Shown here: piece after piece, positions 17,530 to 26,525 of the stretch
How the letters are laid out: each line of letters begins with the position of its first letter
How positions within the stretch are numbered: position 1 is the stretch's first letter
Origin: Campylobacter sp. US33a
Lineage (GTDB): Bacteria; Campylobacterota; Campylobacteria; Campylobacterales; Campylobacteraceae
Length of the DNA: 64,000 bases
Direction: 5' to 3'
Assembly: GCF_004378855.1 (NCBI RefSeq)
Contig: NZ_RYYL01000006.1
Coordinates: forward strand, 1-64,000
The notes under the pieces: generated by a model
The model's database searches: none
Seen by the model: the letters and a program-made list of their open reading frames with translations, nothing else
What the model was told of the DNA's origin: nothing
Translations under genes and position numbers: made by a program

Positions 17530-19830
17530 ATGGAAAAGCAAGAATTAGAACAAAGAAAACAAGAATTAGAACAAAGAAAACAAGAATTAGAACAAAGAGA
17601 AAACGAACTCAGCAAAAGAGAACAAGAGCAAGAAACAAGAAAACAAAAACTAAATGAATTTTCTATTAGATTAAAAGAACAACAAGAAAAGTTAAAAAAA
17701 GAGCAAGAAGCCTTAGAGAGCGAAAAAGAAACTTATAAACAAGAGATAGAAGATAAGGTCAATTCGGAGTTTAATGTACGAGTAAATCAGGCAATAGAAA
17801 AACAAACACAAGCAATTCAAAAAGAGCAAGAAATCTTACTCAACAAACAGAAAGACTATCACACAAAAGAAATAATACTTAAGGAAAAAGAGCAGGAATT
17901 AGAGCTTAAAACGCTAGAAATTGATAATGCTAAAAAAGAGCTAAAAAATACATATGAAGCTAGACTGCAAGAAGAAATAAAAAGGAAAAAAGCAGATTTT
18001 GTTAGCAAATTGGATGCTGAATTTAATGAAAAATTTAAAGAAAAAATAGATTCACTAGAGCAAAAAAGAGAACAACTTGCAGAACAAAAAGAACAGATAC
18101 AAGTAGAGCGAATAAATTTAAATGCAGAGAAAAAAGCATTTGAAGCCAGCAAACAAAAGGAATTTGAGAGATTGCAAGATAAAGTACAAGCAAGAATAGA
18201 TTCGCTACAAAATAAACTTAAAACTGAACAGGAAGAAAGAGAAAAATTAGAAAATGAATATAAAATATTAAGAGAAAGCTATGGAGAGTATGAACGCTTT
18301 AAAGATAGAGATTTAATTAGCGAAAAAAATGAACTTGAACAAGAACGAAAAAGACTAGAAGTGAGATTAAAACAGGTAGAAGACGATAGAGAAGAAAGAA
18401 TCAATGCGATTCAAGAGCGAGCTAATAAAAAAGAGCAGTTTTATAACAAACAGCTTGATAAAATAGAAGAGTATAATAGACTTGAATCAGAACTCAATAT
18501 ACTCAAGATAGAGTATGACAATCTAAATAAACAACTAAGAGAGCAAGATTATTATAAAAAGAAATATGAAGAAGCGGATGATAGATTAAAGCAATTGCAA
18601 AGCCAGTTTATGGGTAAAGAAGAGCAGATAAAACGTGAAGAAGCAATTAAGCAAGATTATGCACTCGAAATACAACTCAATAGCGAAAATAAAAACAAAG
18701 AGAATGATGAACTTAAATGGTTAGAGTATATTGAATCTAATATGAAAAAATATGGTGTGGAATATCCACGACGGCTTTTATATGCTTTCCATACCACGCT
18801 AAAAACGGCTTCTATGTCACCACTTAGCATCTTAAGCGGTGTAAGTGGTACTGGAAAATCTGAATTACCAAAGCTTTATGCTTATTTTGGTGGGTTTAAC
18901 TTTTTGAGCGAGGCTGTGCAACCTACTTGGGATAGTCCTGCTTCTATGGTGGGTTTTTATAATACTATTGAGGGCAAATTTGATGCAACAAATCTTTTTA
19001 AATTTTTGGTGCAAACTTCTATAAATTCAAAGCAAGAAGATGAAAATGCACCAAATCCTTATGGGCTAAAAGAATCTATGAATCTCATTTTGCTTGATGA
19101 GTTAAATTTGGCACATATTGAATTATATTTTGCAGAATTTTTAAGTAAATTTGAAACAAAAAGAGGAAGTAATAATGTAAATTTAGATATACCTATTGGT
19201 GCTGGATTAACTATGCCAATAAAACTAGATTCAAATTTATTGTGGGTTGGGGCGATGAATGAAGATGAAACAACAAAGAGTTTAAGCGATAAAGTGCTAG
19301 ATAGAGCATTTTGTCTTAATTTCCCACGCCCAAAAGAACTAGTTAGTCGTTTAGAGCTAAAAAAACTAAATGATATTTGCGAATTTAAATGGCTACCAAA
19401 GACTACCTGGGAAAGCTGGGTTAGTAAAACTCAAAAAAATATTAATTTAACAAAATATAAAGGAATTGCAGAAAAGATTAACGAAAAGCTAGCTAAAGCT
19501 CATAGGGCGATAGGGCATAGAGTGTGGCAATCTATGGAAGCTTATATGCTTCATTATCCGCTTATAGATGATAGAGAAAAAGTGTTAAAGATAGCGTTTG
19601 AAGATTCAATAGTCCAAAAAATTATGCCAAAACTAAGAGGTATGGAGTTGCATGGTGAGGAGAAAAAAGTGCTTGATGAAATTAATGATATTATTCTAAA
19701 AGAAGTGCCAAACCTAGAAAAAGATTTTAAATATGCAATGAGTAATCCCTATGGGCAATTTAAATTTAATAGTGCTTACTATTTAGATTCACAAGAGAAT
19801 GCAAAATCAAAAGAGGATAAAAAGGCATAA
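17530..19830 (+). CDS. Coiled-coil McrB-like AAA+ GTPase (CoCoNuT type)
   Basis: A 766-aa protein. Residues 1-400 are an almost unbroken coiled coil of Glu, Gln, Lys and Arg heptads. A McrB-type AAA+ domain follows: Walker A GVSGTGKS at 437-444, Walker B LILLDELNLAH with D523, and the McrB signature MNEDETTKSLSDKVLDRAF. McrB proteins form GTP-driven hexamers that move on nucleic acid and activate a McrC partner. The long coiled coil is the hallmark of CoCoNuT systems. ATG 17530 is chosen because AAGGAG (17518-17523) lies six bases before it; TTG 17515 precedes that site. It overlaps no gene but follows its neighbour by 11 bases. Confidence 0.87.
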   Translation: MEKQELEQRKQELEQRKQELEQRENELSKREQEQETRKQKLNEFSIRLKEQQEKLKKEQEALESEKETYKQEIEDKVNSEFNVRVNQAIEKQTQAIQKEQEILLNKQKDYHTKEIILKEKEQELELKTLEIDNAKKELKNTYEARLQEEIKRKKADFVSKLDAEFNEKFKEKIDSLEQKREQLAEQKEQIQVERINLNAEKKAFEASKQKEFERLQDKVQARIDSLQNKLKTEQEEREKLENEYKILRESYGEYERFKDRDLISEKNELEQERKRLEVRLKQVEDDREERINAIQERANKKEQFYNKQLDKIEEYNRLESELNILKIEYDNLNKQLREQDYYKKKYEEADDRLKQLQSQFMGKEEQIKREEAIKQDYALEIQLNSENKNKENDELKWLEYIESNMKKYGVEYPRRLLYAFHTTLKTASMSPLSILSGVSGTGKSELPKLYAYFGGFNFLSEAVQPTWDSPASMVGFYNTIEGKFDATNLFKFLVQTSINSKQEDENAPNPYGLKESMNLILLDELNLAHIELYFAEFLSKFETKRGSNNVNLDIPIGAGLTMPIKLDSNLLWVGAMNEDETTKSLSDKVLDRAFCLNFPRPKELVSRLELKKLNDICEFKWLPKTTWESWVSKTQKNINLTKYKGIAEKINEKLAKAHRAIGHRVWQSMEAYMLHYPLIDDREKVLKIAFEDSIVQKIMPKLRGMELHGEEKKVLDEINDIILKEVPNLEKDFKYAMSNPYGQFKFNSAYYLDSQENAKSKEDKKA
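17539..17601 (+). repeat. Three 21-bp tandem repeats encoding coiled-coil heptads
   Basis: The unit caagaattagaacaaagaaa plus one a occurs at 17539-17559 and 17560-17580, and once more with one change at 17581-17601. Each unit encodes seven residues (QELEQRK), one coiled-coil heptad. Slippage in such a repeat would add or remove whole heptads without changing frame, so coiled-coil length could vary between strains. Confidence 0.9.
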
Positions 19831-19831
19831 A

Positions 19832-22800
19832 ATGAATAATCTCTCTAAGCTTTATAAACCTGAGAATAAAGTACTTTTAGAAACAATAAGTCTTTTAAAC
19901 TTTGCCATTGGTTTTGATAAAAGCATAGCAAGTTTTAAGGAGAGTGATTTATTTGGTTTTTTAGAGCGAGTGCAGAATTATGATTTTAAAAATTATGATG
20001 ATTTATTTTATATACTAGATATGTTTGAAGATTCATTTTGGCATATCTCGCAGTACATATCATCACAGATAAGGCGTACGCATGTGGTAATGCCGATATC
20101 TAGAGCCAAAGAGCTAGATAGTAAAAGTATAGGATGGATAGCTAGACAAAATGGTATTACTATACAACAAAAACTAGCTCAAGGCAAAGTGCTAGGTGTG
20201 AAGCGATATGGTTTTAGAGATAATCCTGAGAATCGTGTATTAAAAATAGTACTGATGCGATTGGTGGCAATAGCTGAATTTCGGGCGTTTGATGAAGGGT
20301 TGCGTAATAAAATAGTACAATTTATTAGAAATAATCTCAATGAAGTTAATCATAAAGCGCAAATTACCCCTAATAATATTTTACTACATCACAAGCATTA
20401 TGCAAAATTTTATAAAATATATAAATGGCTTAATCATTTAGAACATGTAATGAGTGATTTTCAATCTTTTAAAAGGAATGTAAATATTACTAGAGAAAAT
20501 CTAAAAAAATTTATTGCTTTATCGTTGTTGCATAAAAATACAAATGTAAGAATTTTGCCAAGCGATTTAAGTTATAGTCAAAAAGATTATAGTGTGCACT
20601 TTGAAACTAAATGGCTATTAGATTGCGATATAGAGAAATATCTAAATAGTGAGAATGATTTAAAAAGTTTTAAAAATAAATGTTTGAATTTTATAGAAAC
20701 AAATAATGCATTAAAGCACATTGCGCCACCACCGGATAAAATCAATAGCAGTAAGAGTAAAATATTTATAGATATTTTTAGGCTTTATCCGATGCTTTAT
20801 GTGAATTCAAAATACATTGCTATGCCATTATTGTTAAAGCAAAAAATTAATAACAAAATAATTAATGCTAATCATACAAAGATAATTGATATGAATAATC
20901 CATTTTATACATTAGCAGAAAGTTTATTGTTAAAAAATAGTGAAGTATTTAATGTATTTTTGCGTGATATTAAAGAATTTGTAGGCGAATCTAATATACT
21001 TTATTATATTTTACCTGATTATATTAATGTATTTGATTTTAATGATAAGCACAAAAGCATAAGAGCATATTTTAATCAAGCTTTTTTTATTAATAAATCT
21101 ATTTTAGCAGCTGCTAAAATGTTATTTAATGGAGAATTAAAAGAGAAAGATACATTATTATATTTTCAAAAAAATAATATGGAAGAGATTTATGTGACAC
21201 CAATTTTAGTGCGGTATAAGGATGAGTTAAAAGAAAGTAAAAGCAAAGGATTATACTTAGAAAAACATCCTAGTAAACAATATAAAAATAACATCAAGAA
21301 TAAAGATAAAATTGTGCAAAAACTATTAAAAAAGTGTTTACAAAATGGAGTAAAAGCGTTAGTTCAAAATAATATTAAGTATTATAAAAATAATAGAATT
21401 TATGATATACCCAAATTACCAAAAGAAGAAGTAAATAATGATATACATGAAGTAAAGCTACTTTATAAAAACTCTCATGATTTATTCAAATCAGATATAA
21501 AGATTATACAAGATGATCCAAAAGAAAATTTAGAGTACTATAAAGAGCTAATAGAACAAAAAGAAAATGGTTTTATATTATGGGGGGAAAAATTACCAAA
21601 ACTGGATATGGGTGTTAGTGATGGTATTAAAGATGAAAAATTTAATTTAGTTAATGATAATGATGAGTTAGATTTTAAAAATGAAATTTGCATAAAAGAT
21701 CAATTTATTATTCCTGCGAATGCAGAAAAAATAATTGCCCCATTATTCCTAGAAGACAAAAATATAAATTATTCCATGGTTTTAGAATCTGATATGATGC
21801 CATTTAAAGAAGAAGTAAGATGTAGATTAACTTTGCAATATAGCTATGATGATGAAAACATTTATACACTTATTTTTAGACCACTTGATGGAAATTTACA
21901 ACAAATGCAAGCAAAATGGCACAAGGGTGTAATGAAGCAAATACGAAAAGATATGTCTCATATATATCCGCCATATCCACCTATAAAAAGAATCGATGAA
22001 TTGCAGCACTATCCCAAAAAAGATGGTTCAGGAGAAAATAATTTATTTGAATGGGTGGAAACAAGTATAAAGAATATACAACAATTGACGCCAAAAAAAG
22101 TGCAAGCTACTGTTTATAGTATTAAAAAAGACTATTGTTTTGCAAAAGATGTGTTGCGCCATGAAGTAATTTGTTACAAAGATCAATTTATCAATCAAAC
22201 AGAATGGGAAAATATAAAGGAGGGAGATGGGATATTTTTAATAAAAGAAGAAACTAAAAAAGGATACAAAGGTGAGTTAATATCTACTAGAAACACTCAT
22301 ATACAATTATCTCCAGAAAAAATCAAACAAGCCACAAAGATTTTATATAGTATGCGTTTTCCTATGATTAGCATTTTTAATGGACACTCATTAAGAGCTG
22401 ATGATATGCCAAATTCTTTTCGCACCAACATCTCTAATTTCATAGAATTTATGGACAATAAAAATATAAATGATGACACATTAAAAAATGAGTTTTTATT
22501 GTTTTGTAGCATGATGCATGATTGCTCGCCTATTGGACAATATCTGGTGGATAATTTTAAAGATATTAAAAATCATAGACTGCTAGCATATTCTATAGGT
22601 GATGCCAAGCAACCTTGGCAGGAAAAAATACTGCAGTTAGTATTTGAAGATAAATTTATCAAACAAATTCCTATACTTGCTATCAGTCTATGGCGAAGTG
22701 AAAATTTGGTATTTGATAAAATACACAACGATAAAATACATACACTAATCAACGAATCGATACAATGGATGAACAACATCAAAACTCCAGTCTATCAACC

Positions 22801-23122
22801 AAAAGATAGTAAAATATTTTTAGTAACACCGTTATTAGTAAATATACTAGAAGTATTACTATCATTACTACGACTTCGCCAAAAAGGCTTTGATATACTC
22901 AACCCTAGTGATAAAAATACCAAAGAATTAATACAAAAATTGATTGAGCTCAATGAATTCATTATGAAAAAGCAAGTCGTACTAAGAAGTTATCTAAACT
23001 TGGAAGTAAAAAAGCCCAGCGCTTATGAAAAAATGCCAAACTTAATTTATGCTTTAATTTCGCTAATCAAAGGTGAAAATAGCGATTCAATCAAAATAAT
23101 AGGAGTAAATGATGGAACTTAA
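19832..23122 (+). CDS. DUF2357/McrC-like partner protein with cold-shock-like OB fold
   Basis: A 1096-aa protein, partner of the McrB-like gene. The N-terminal 200 residues carry the DUF2357 pattern: MPISRAKELDSKSIGWIARQ, then VLGVKRYGFRDNPENRVLK. The middle is helical and lysine-rich. Residues 757-820 (ATVYSIKKDYCFAKD, then KEGDGIFLIKEETKKGYKGE) resemble a cold-shock/S1-like OB fold that could bind RNA or single-stranded DNA. I do not find a clear PD-(D/E)xK nuclease triad, so the nuclease role may have moved to the last gene of the cluster. ATG 19832 is preferred (AAAGG upstream); the frame is open from 19799. Confidence 0.75.
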   Translation: MNNLSKLYKPENKVLLETISLLNFAIGFDKSIASFKESDLFGFLERVQNYDFKNYDDLFYILDMFEDSFWHISQYISSQIRRTHVVMPISRAKELDSKSIGWIARQNGITIQQKLAQGKVLGVKRYGFRDNPENRVLKIVLMRLVAIAEFRAFDEGLRNKIVQFIRNNLNEVNHKAQITPNNILLHHKHYAKFYKIYKWLNHLEHVMSDFQSFKRNVNITRENLKKFIALSLLHKNTNVRILPSDLSYSQKDYSVHFETKWLLDCDIEKYLNSENDLKSFKNKCLNFIETNNALKHIAPPPDKINSSKSKIFIDIFRLYPMLYVNSKYIAMPLLLKQKINNKIINANHTKIIDMNNPFYTLAESLLLKNSEVFNVFLRDIKEFVGESNILYYILPDYINVFDFNDKHKSIRAYFNQAFFINKSILAAAKMLFNGELKEKDTLLYFQKNNMEEIYVTPILVRYKDELKESKSKGLYLEKHPSKQYKNNIKNKDKIVQKLLKKCLQNGVKALVQNNIKYYKNNRIYDIPKLPKEEVNNDIHEVKLLYKNSHDLFKSDIKIIQDDPKENLEYYKELIEQKENGFILWGEKLPKLDMGVSDGIKDEKFNLVNDNDELDFKNEICIKDQFIIPANAEKIIAPLFLEDKNINYSMVLESDMMPFKEEVRCRLTLQYSYDDENIYTLIFRPLDGNLQQMQAKWHKGVMKQIRKDMSHIYPPYPPIKRIDELQHYPKKDGSGENNLFEWVETSIKNIQQLTPKKVQATVYSIKKDYCFAKDVLRHEVICYKDQFINQTEWENIKEGDGIFLIKEETKKGYKGELISTRNTHIQLSPEKIKQATKILYSMRFPMISIFNGHSLRADDMPNSFRTNISNFIEFMDNKNINDDTLKNEFLLFCSMMHDCSPIGQYLVDNFKDIKNHRLLAYSIGDAKQPWQEKILQLVFEDKFIKQIPILAISLWRSENLVFDKIHNDKIHTLINESIQWMNNIKTPVYQPKDSKIFLVTPLLVNILEVLLSLLRLRQKGFDILNPSDKNTKELIQKLIELNEFIMKKQVVLRSYLNLEVKKPSAYEKMPNLIYALISLIKGENSDSIKIIGVNDGT

Positions 23123-24863
23123 ACTTACAATCATTAATCGTGCCGTGCCAGGTAGTGGTAAGACTACAGCTCTAAAAACCATAGAGGATGCCTTAGATGA
23201 ATACGGTGTAGATACAAAAAGTGATTTTAAGGTTCACTCTACAGATGAATTTTTCATGGTTGGAGATAAATATGTCTTTGACATAGCAAAACTCAACGAT
23301 TATCATAAAGAGAATTTGGAGAATTTCAAAGAAAGTCTGATAATGGGTGTAAAAATTGTAATTTGTGATAATACAAATTTATTGCCTTGGCAGTGTAAAG
23401 CCTATACGGACTTGGCTAGATTGTATGACTACAAGATAGTTTTTTTAAACATAGAACCAAAGAGTTTAGAAGAGCATATGGAAACACAAAAAGTAACAGT
23501 GCAAAATCCTTCTGCACATAATGTCTCGCAAGATATTTTGGAGCGTAATATAAAGGATTGGAGAATTTATAATGATTTATTGGATAAAAATACGCCTATA
23601 AACCCAATAAGGCATAGACATTATGTATGGGATAGAGAAAATAAATGCAGAAAAGATGTTGGAGTAACAGAGCATTTTGATACTGATTTTGTTATCTCAC
23701 TCCCATCTTGGTGGGATAAAGAGATTATTAAAAATCGTCTTAGAGAGATTATTAAAAGCATAGGTAAATATGATTGTATCTTTCATACCTGTGGAAATGA
23801 AAAAATGCCACTTGTATGGGCATTAAGAGGGTTAAATGCTGAGGATAATACAATGTGTATTCTGATACACGGAAAAGACCATAAAGAAATAATTGGTGTA
23901 GCACAAAAGTTTACACAAAATGCTAAAATTTATAATATTGAGGTAGATGTTTTTAATCTCCAAGAAATTAAAAATAGAATAAAGGATTTTATAGAAAAAC
24001 ATAATTTGATGAGTAAAAAGATAGCCTTTAATCTAACAGGAGGAACAAAAATTATGCTTTTGGCTGGATTAAGTGTAGCAACAGAACTGAAAAAGAAAGC
24101 ATTTTATATAGATACGAATCAGAATCTATATTCATTAAATGACAATATATTAAAAGAAAGGATACGGCCACTATCTAGGGTAAGTGATTTTTTAAAAGCT
24201 AATACACAAGGACTAGAAATTATACAAGATACTGATATGAATAAAATAAAAAGTAAGATAGGTGCAACTCGCCTATTATTTGACAATAAAGATAAAATAC
24301 GTGAGTTATATAAAAGATTGTACGAATATATAGACTTTGAGACATTTAAAAGTAAAAATTTTGATATCCAAATTGATTCTTTGTGTGTTAGTTTGAATAA
24401 TAAAAATTTGATATTGAAAGATAAACATCAAAGTGTAACTATAAATGGAGATGTGGATGAGCTTGTTGCTTATATTATAGGTGGATGGTTTGAAGAATAT
24501 GTCTACTTAGAGCTTTTGCCATTGGTTGAACAAGGTATTATTTATGATTTGCAGATAAATACAAAGTTAAGAAATAAAACCCTTGCAAAATATCGACATA
24601 GAGATTATCAAGAGTTTGATATATTATTTACAGATGGATATAAACTTTTTGCTATAGAATGTAAAAGTGGCGCCATAAAAGCAGAACATATAGAGAAGTT
24701 AAGCCATATTAAACGACAATATGGAGAGCTTGGTGTAATTTGTATTTTGATTGCATTATATATGCCTCACCATCCAACAACTAAAAAGAAAATTAAAGAT
24801 AGTAATTTCAATGTAGTTAATGACGACTATGCCAAAAATATAGTGAAGTTAATCAGCGGTTAA
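23109..24863 (+). CDS. P-loop kinase - CARF-like - PD-(D/E)xK nuclease fusion
   Basis: A 584-aa protein in three parts. Residues 1-170 are an AAA_33/zeta-like P-loop kinase (RAVPGSGKTT, then IVICDNTN). Residues 190-350 are a CARF/DUF1887-like Rossmann fold with the ligand-loop pattern NLTGGTKIM (N308 on). Residues 460-560 are a PD-(D/E)xK nuclease: FDILFTDG (D504), then AIECKSG (E517, K519). The last two parts match Card1/Can2-type effectors, which bind cyclic oligoadenylates; no CRISPR array or Cas10 is seen here. It is probably the signal-gated effector of the system, perhaps with its own nucleotide kinase. AGGAG (23101-23105) precedes ATG 23109; it overlaps the previous gene by 14 bases. 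Confidence 0.8.
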   Translation: MMELKLTIINRAVPGSGKTTALKTIEDALDEYGVDTKSDFKVHSTDEFFMVGDKYVFDIAKLNDYHKENLENFKESLIMGVKIVICDNTNLLPWQCKAYTDLARLYDYKIVFLNIEPKSLEEHMETQKVTVQNPSAHNVSQDILERNIKDWRIYNDLLDKNTPINPIRHRHYVWDRENKCRKDVGVTEHFDTDFVISLPSWWDKEIIKNRLREIIKSIGKYDCIFHTCGNEKMPLVWALRGLNAEDNTMCILIHGKDHKEIIGVAQKFTQNAKIYNIEVDVFNLQEIKNRIKDFIEKHNLMSKKIAFNLTGGTKIMLLAGLSVATELKKKAFYIDTNQNLYSLNDNILKERIRPLSRVSDFLKANTQGLEIIQDTDMNKIKSKIGATRLLFDNKDKIRELYKRLYEYIDFETFKSKNFDIQIDSLCVSLNNKNLILKDKHQSVTINGDVDELVAYIIGGWFEEYVYLELLPLVEQGIIYDLQINTKLRNKTLAKYRHRDYQEFDILFTDGYKLFAIECKSGAIKAEHIEKLSHIKRQYGELGVICILIALYMPHHPTTKKKIKDSNFNVVNDDYAKNIVKLISG

Positions 24864-24895
24864 AGCTTTAAAAAAGAAGCTTTGTTCTTTAGATA

Positions 24896-24931
24896 AGCTA
24901 AATTAAGTCTGCAAATAGATTTAATTTAGCT
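24896..24931 (+). terminator. Terminator after the superoperon
   Basis: An 11-bp perfect inverted repeat, agctaaattaa (24896-24906) with ttaatttagct (24921-24931), has a 14-nt loop and is followed by catattttt. It lies 33 bases after the last stop codon and is a plausible Rho-independent terminator, though AT-rich. A shorter aaagc/gcttt hairpin precedes it. Confidence 0.6.
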
Positions 24932-26117
24932 CATATTTTTCTATAAATAAAGATCTCGTTGTAATATTCATAAGCAACAATTATATAAGTTTTTTGAATT
25001 TGTAAATGTCTACAAGCATTTGGAGTAAGGAAATTATAAAGGAATAGTAAGTGGATAATAAAGCTGTAAAATAAGTATTTCCTTATTTATTGTGGATTTT
25101 TTTCTTAATATACTAAAAACCTTGATTTTATAGATTATTTAAGATAAAGCTTAGTTATATTTTTACTTTACCTTGCTTGGCGGTTTTACTTTAAATAATT
25201 CCAAAAGTTTTTTGCTAGATAATTTTATTGTTAATAAGCATAATGAATTCATTGCAATGATCACTAAAAAACACTCTATGTTATTATTGCAAACTAGAAT
25301 TCTTGATGCGGCTATAGCGACTATCCAGCATTTAATAAAAATAATAGAATTAATGAAGACATATTCTCTAAAGAAGATTATTGTGATTATGACTTGGTAT
25401 TATTAACTGTGCAGTTTTAAAAATGAAACCATTGGATTAATGTCTATTTTCTCCAAGGTAGTTACTGATAAAGAAGAGAATATGTTGCCTATTGTATTTA
25501 ATCAAAACATCAGTAGTTCTCATTCATTCCCACAGAAAACTTAAACAAAAATTGTGCATCACAACCACCTAAATTCTTTTAAATATGTATATTCAAGAGT
25601 TTTGTATCGGCACATAAAGATGTTTTTAGCCTCAAAAGAAGTATTGTTTAAGGAATCATTTTTTAAATCTTGAAAGTATAATAAAAATTTTTTCTATAAG
25701 TAAAGTTCAAGTTTCATACCTTAATAGTACAGAATGCTGATTGGAGAGTGTATTCAAGAGTCAGTAGAGGTATCCATGAAAATGAAAAATCCGATGCTGT
25801 TGTTTTTTATGAAATAAAAAGAAGTGAAAGAAAAATTGTTAGAGTTCAACTGTATTTTAACAACAGAAAAATAAAATACGATTCCGAACATTTACAAGAC
25901 GATTTTAAATTACTTAAGAATAATCTTTAAAAAATATATGGAAAATTTATTGTGCAAGGTTTCACAATGGATACGAAATTCGCATAAAATTCTATTTTAA
26001 TAATGAGGGTTTGATTTGTAAATGGTTTGAATAATAAAATACATATTTTTTAATTTGTCAAAAGATTTCAATTTGTGATAATTAAAATCTTTCAAAAGTA
26101 CTTACTTATTAGATTTA
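24932..26117. other. Degenerate region between superoperon and right direct repeat
   Basis: About 1.2 kb with no intact gene that I can support. Open stretches at 25173-25406 and 25748-25930 lack good ribosome binding sites; the second ends in protein-like text (VQLYFNNRKIKYDSEHLQDD). A fragment near 25440-25530 reads FSKVVTDKEENMLPIVFNQ in a broken frame. These look like remains of one or more accessory genes of unknown type. Confidence 0.45.
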
Positions 26118-26225
26118 GCAAGAATTTGAAATAAAAGTTTTAGTAGCTATGTTAAAAGATGAAATTAAGACATTGATTAAAAAAGAAATAAATACGCTGA
26201 ATAAATTACTAGTATAGTATATTTT
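26118..26225 (+). repeat. Direct repeat, right copy (orphan 3' end of the repressor gene)
   Basis: A 108-bp match to 4198-4305 with six substitutions. It keeps the last 33 codons and stop of the HTH repressor but has no upstream part of that gene. Its partner lies 21.9 kb to the left, across the superoperon. Confidence 0.9.
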
Positions 26226-26480
26226 CATCCAATATTAAACATCCTGCTTCAATTTCAAATTATGCTTCTCAATATGGAGCAGGTAGTAATGTAGGAAAAA
26301 CACAATAGCAAGTCCTAATGCTTTAAATAAAGAATTTGTGGTAATACTTTACTAAATCATAATCTAAATTAAGAGCAGGTTAATACTAGAGCAACAAATA
26401 TGAAAAATAGTACTGATATGCCAAATACTAAAGATATCAAAGAAGTTGTCTCTAGTTCTAATATAAATAAAAAAGGTTAA
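26226..26480 (+). pseudogene. Fragments of an unrecognised gene
   Basis: Protein-like text appears in two frames: IKHPASISNYASQYGAGSNV at the left, and VNTRATNMKNSTDMPNTKDI running to TAA at 26478-26480. Stops and frame changes lie between. I see no start or ribosome binding site. The product is not recognised; it is low-complexity, Ser/Asn-rich and looks like the C-terminal part of a larger protein. Confidence 0.4.
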
Positions 26481-26525
26481 AGGCGAGAAATGGAATATTT
26501 TTCCATTTCTTTTAAAATTTAACTT

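Noticed and set aside
23109-24863. CRISPR-Cas locus suggested by the CARF-like domain
   Set aside because: No repeat-spacer array, Cas10 or other cas gene is visible anywhere in the window.
25173-25406. 77-aa open frame in the decayed region
   Set aside because: No ribosome site, no recognisable pattern and surrounded by broken frames; kept only as part of a degenerate region.
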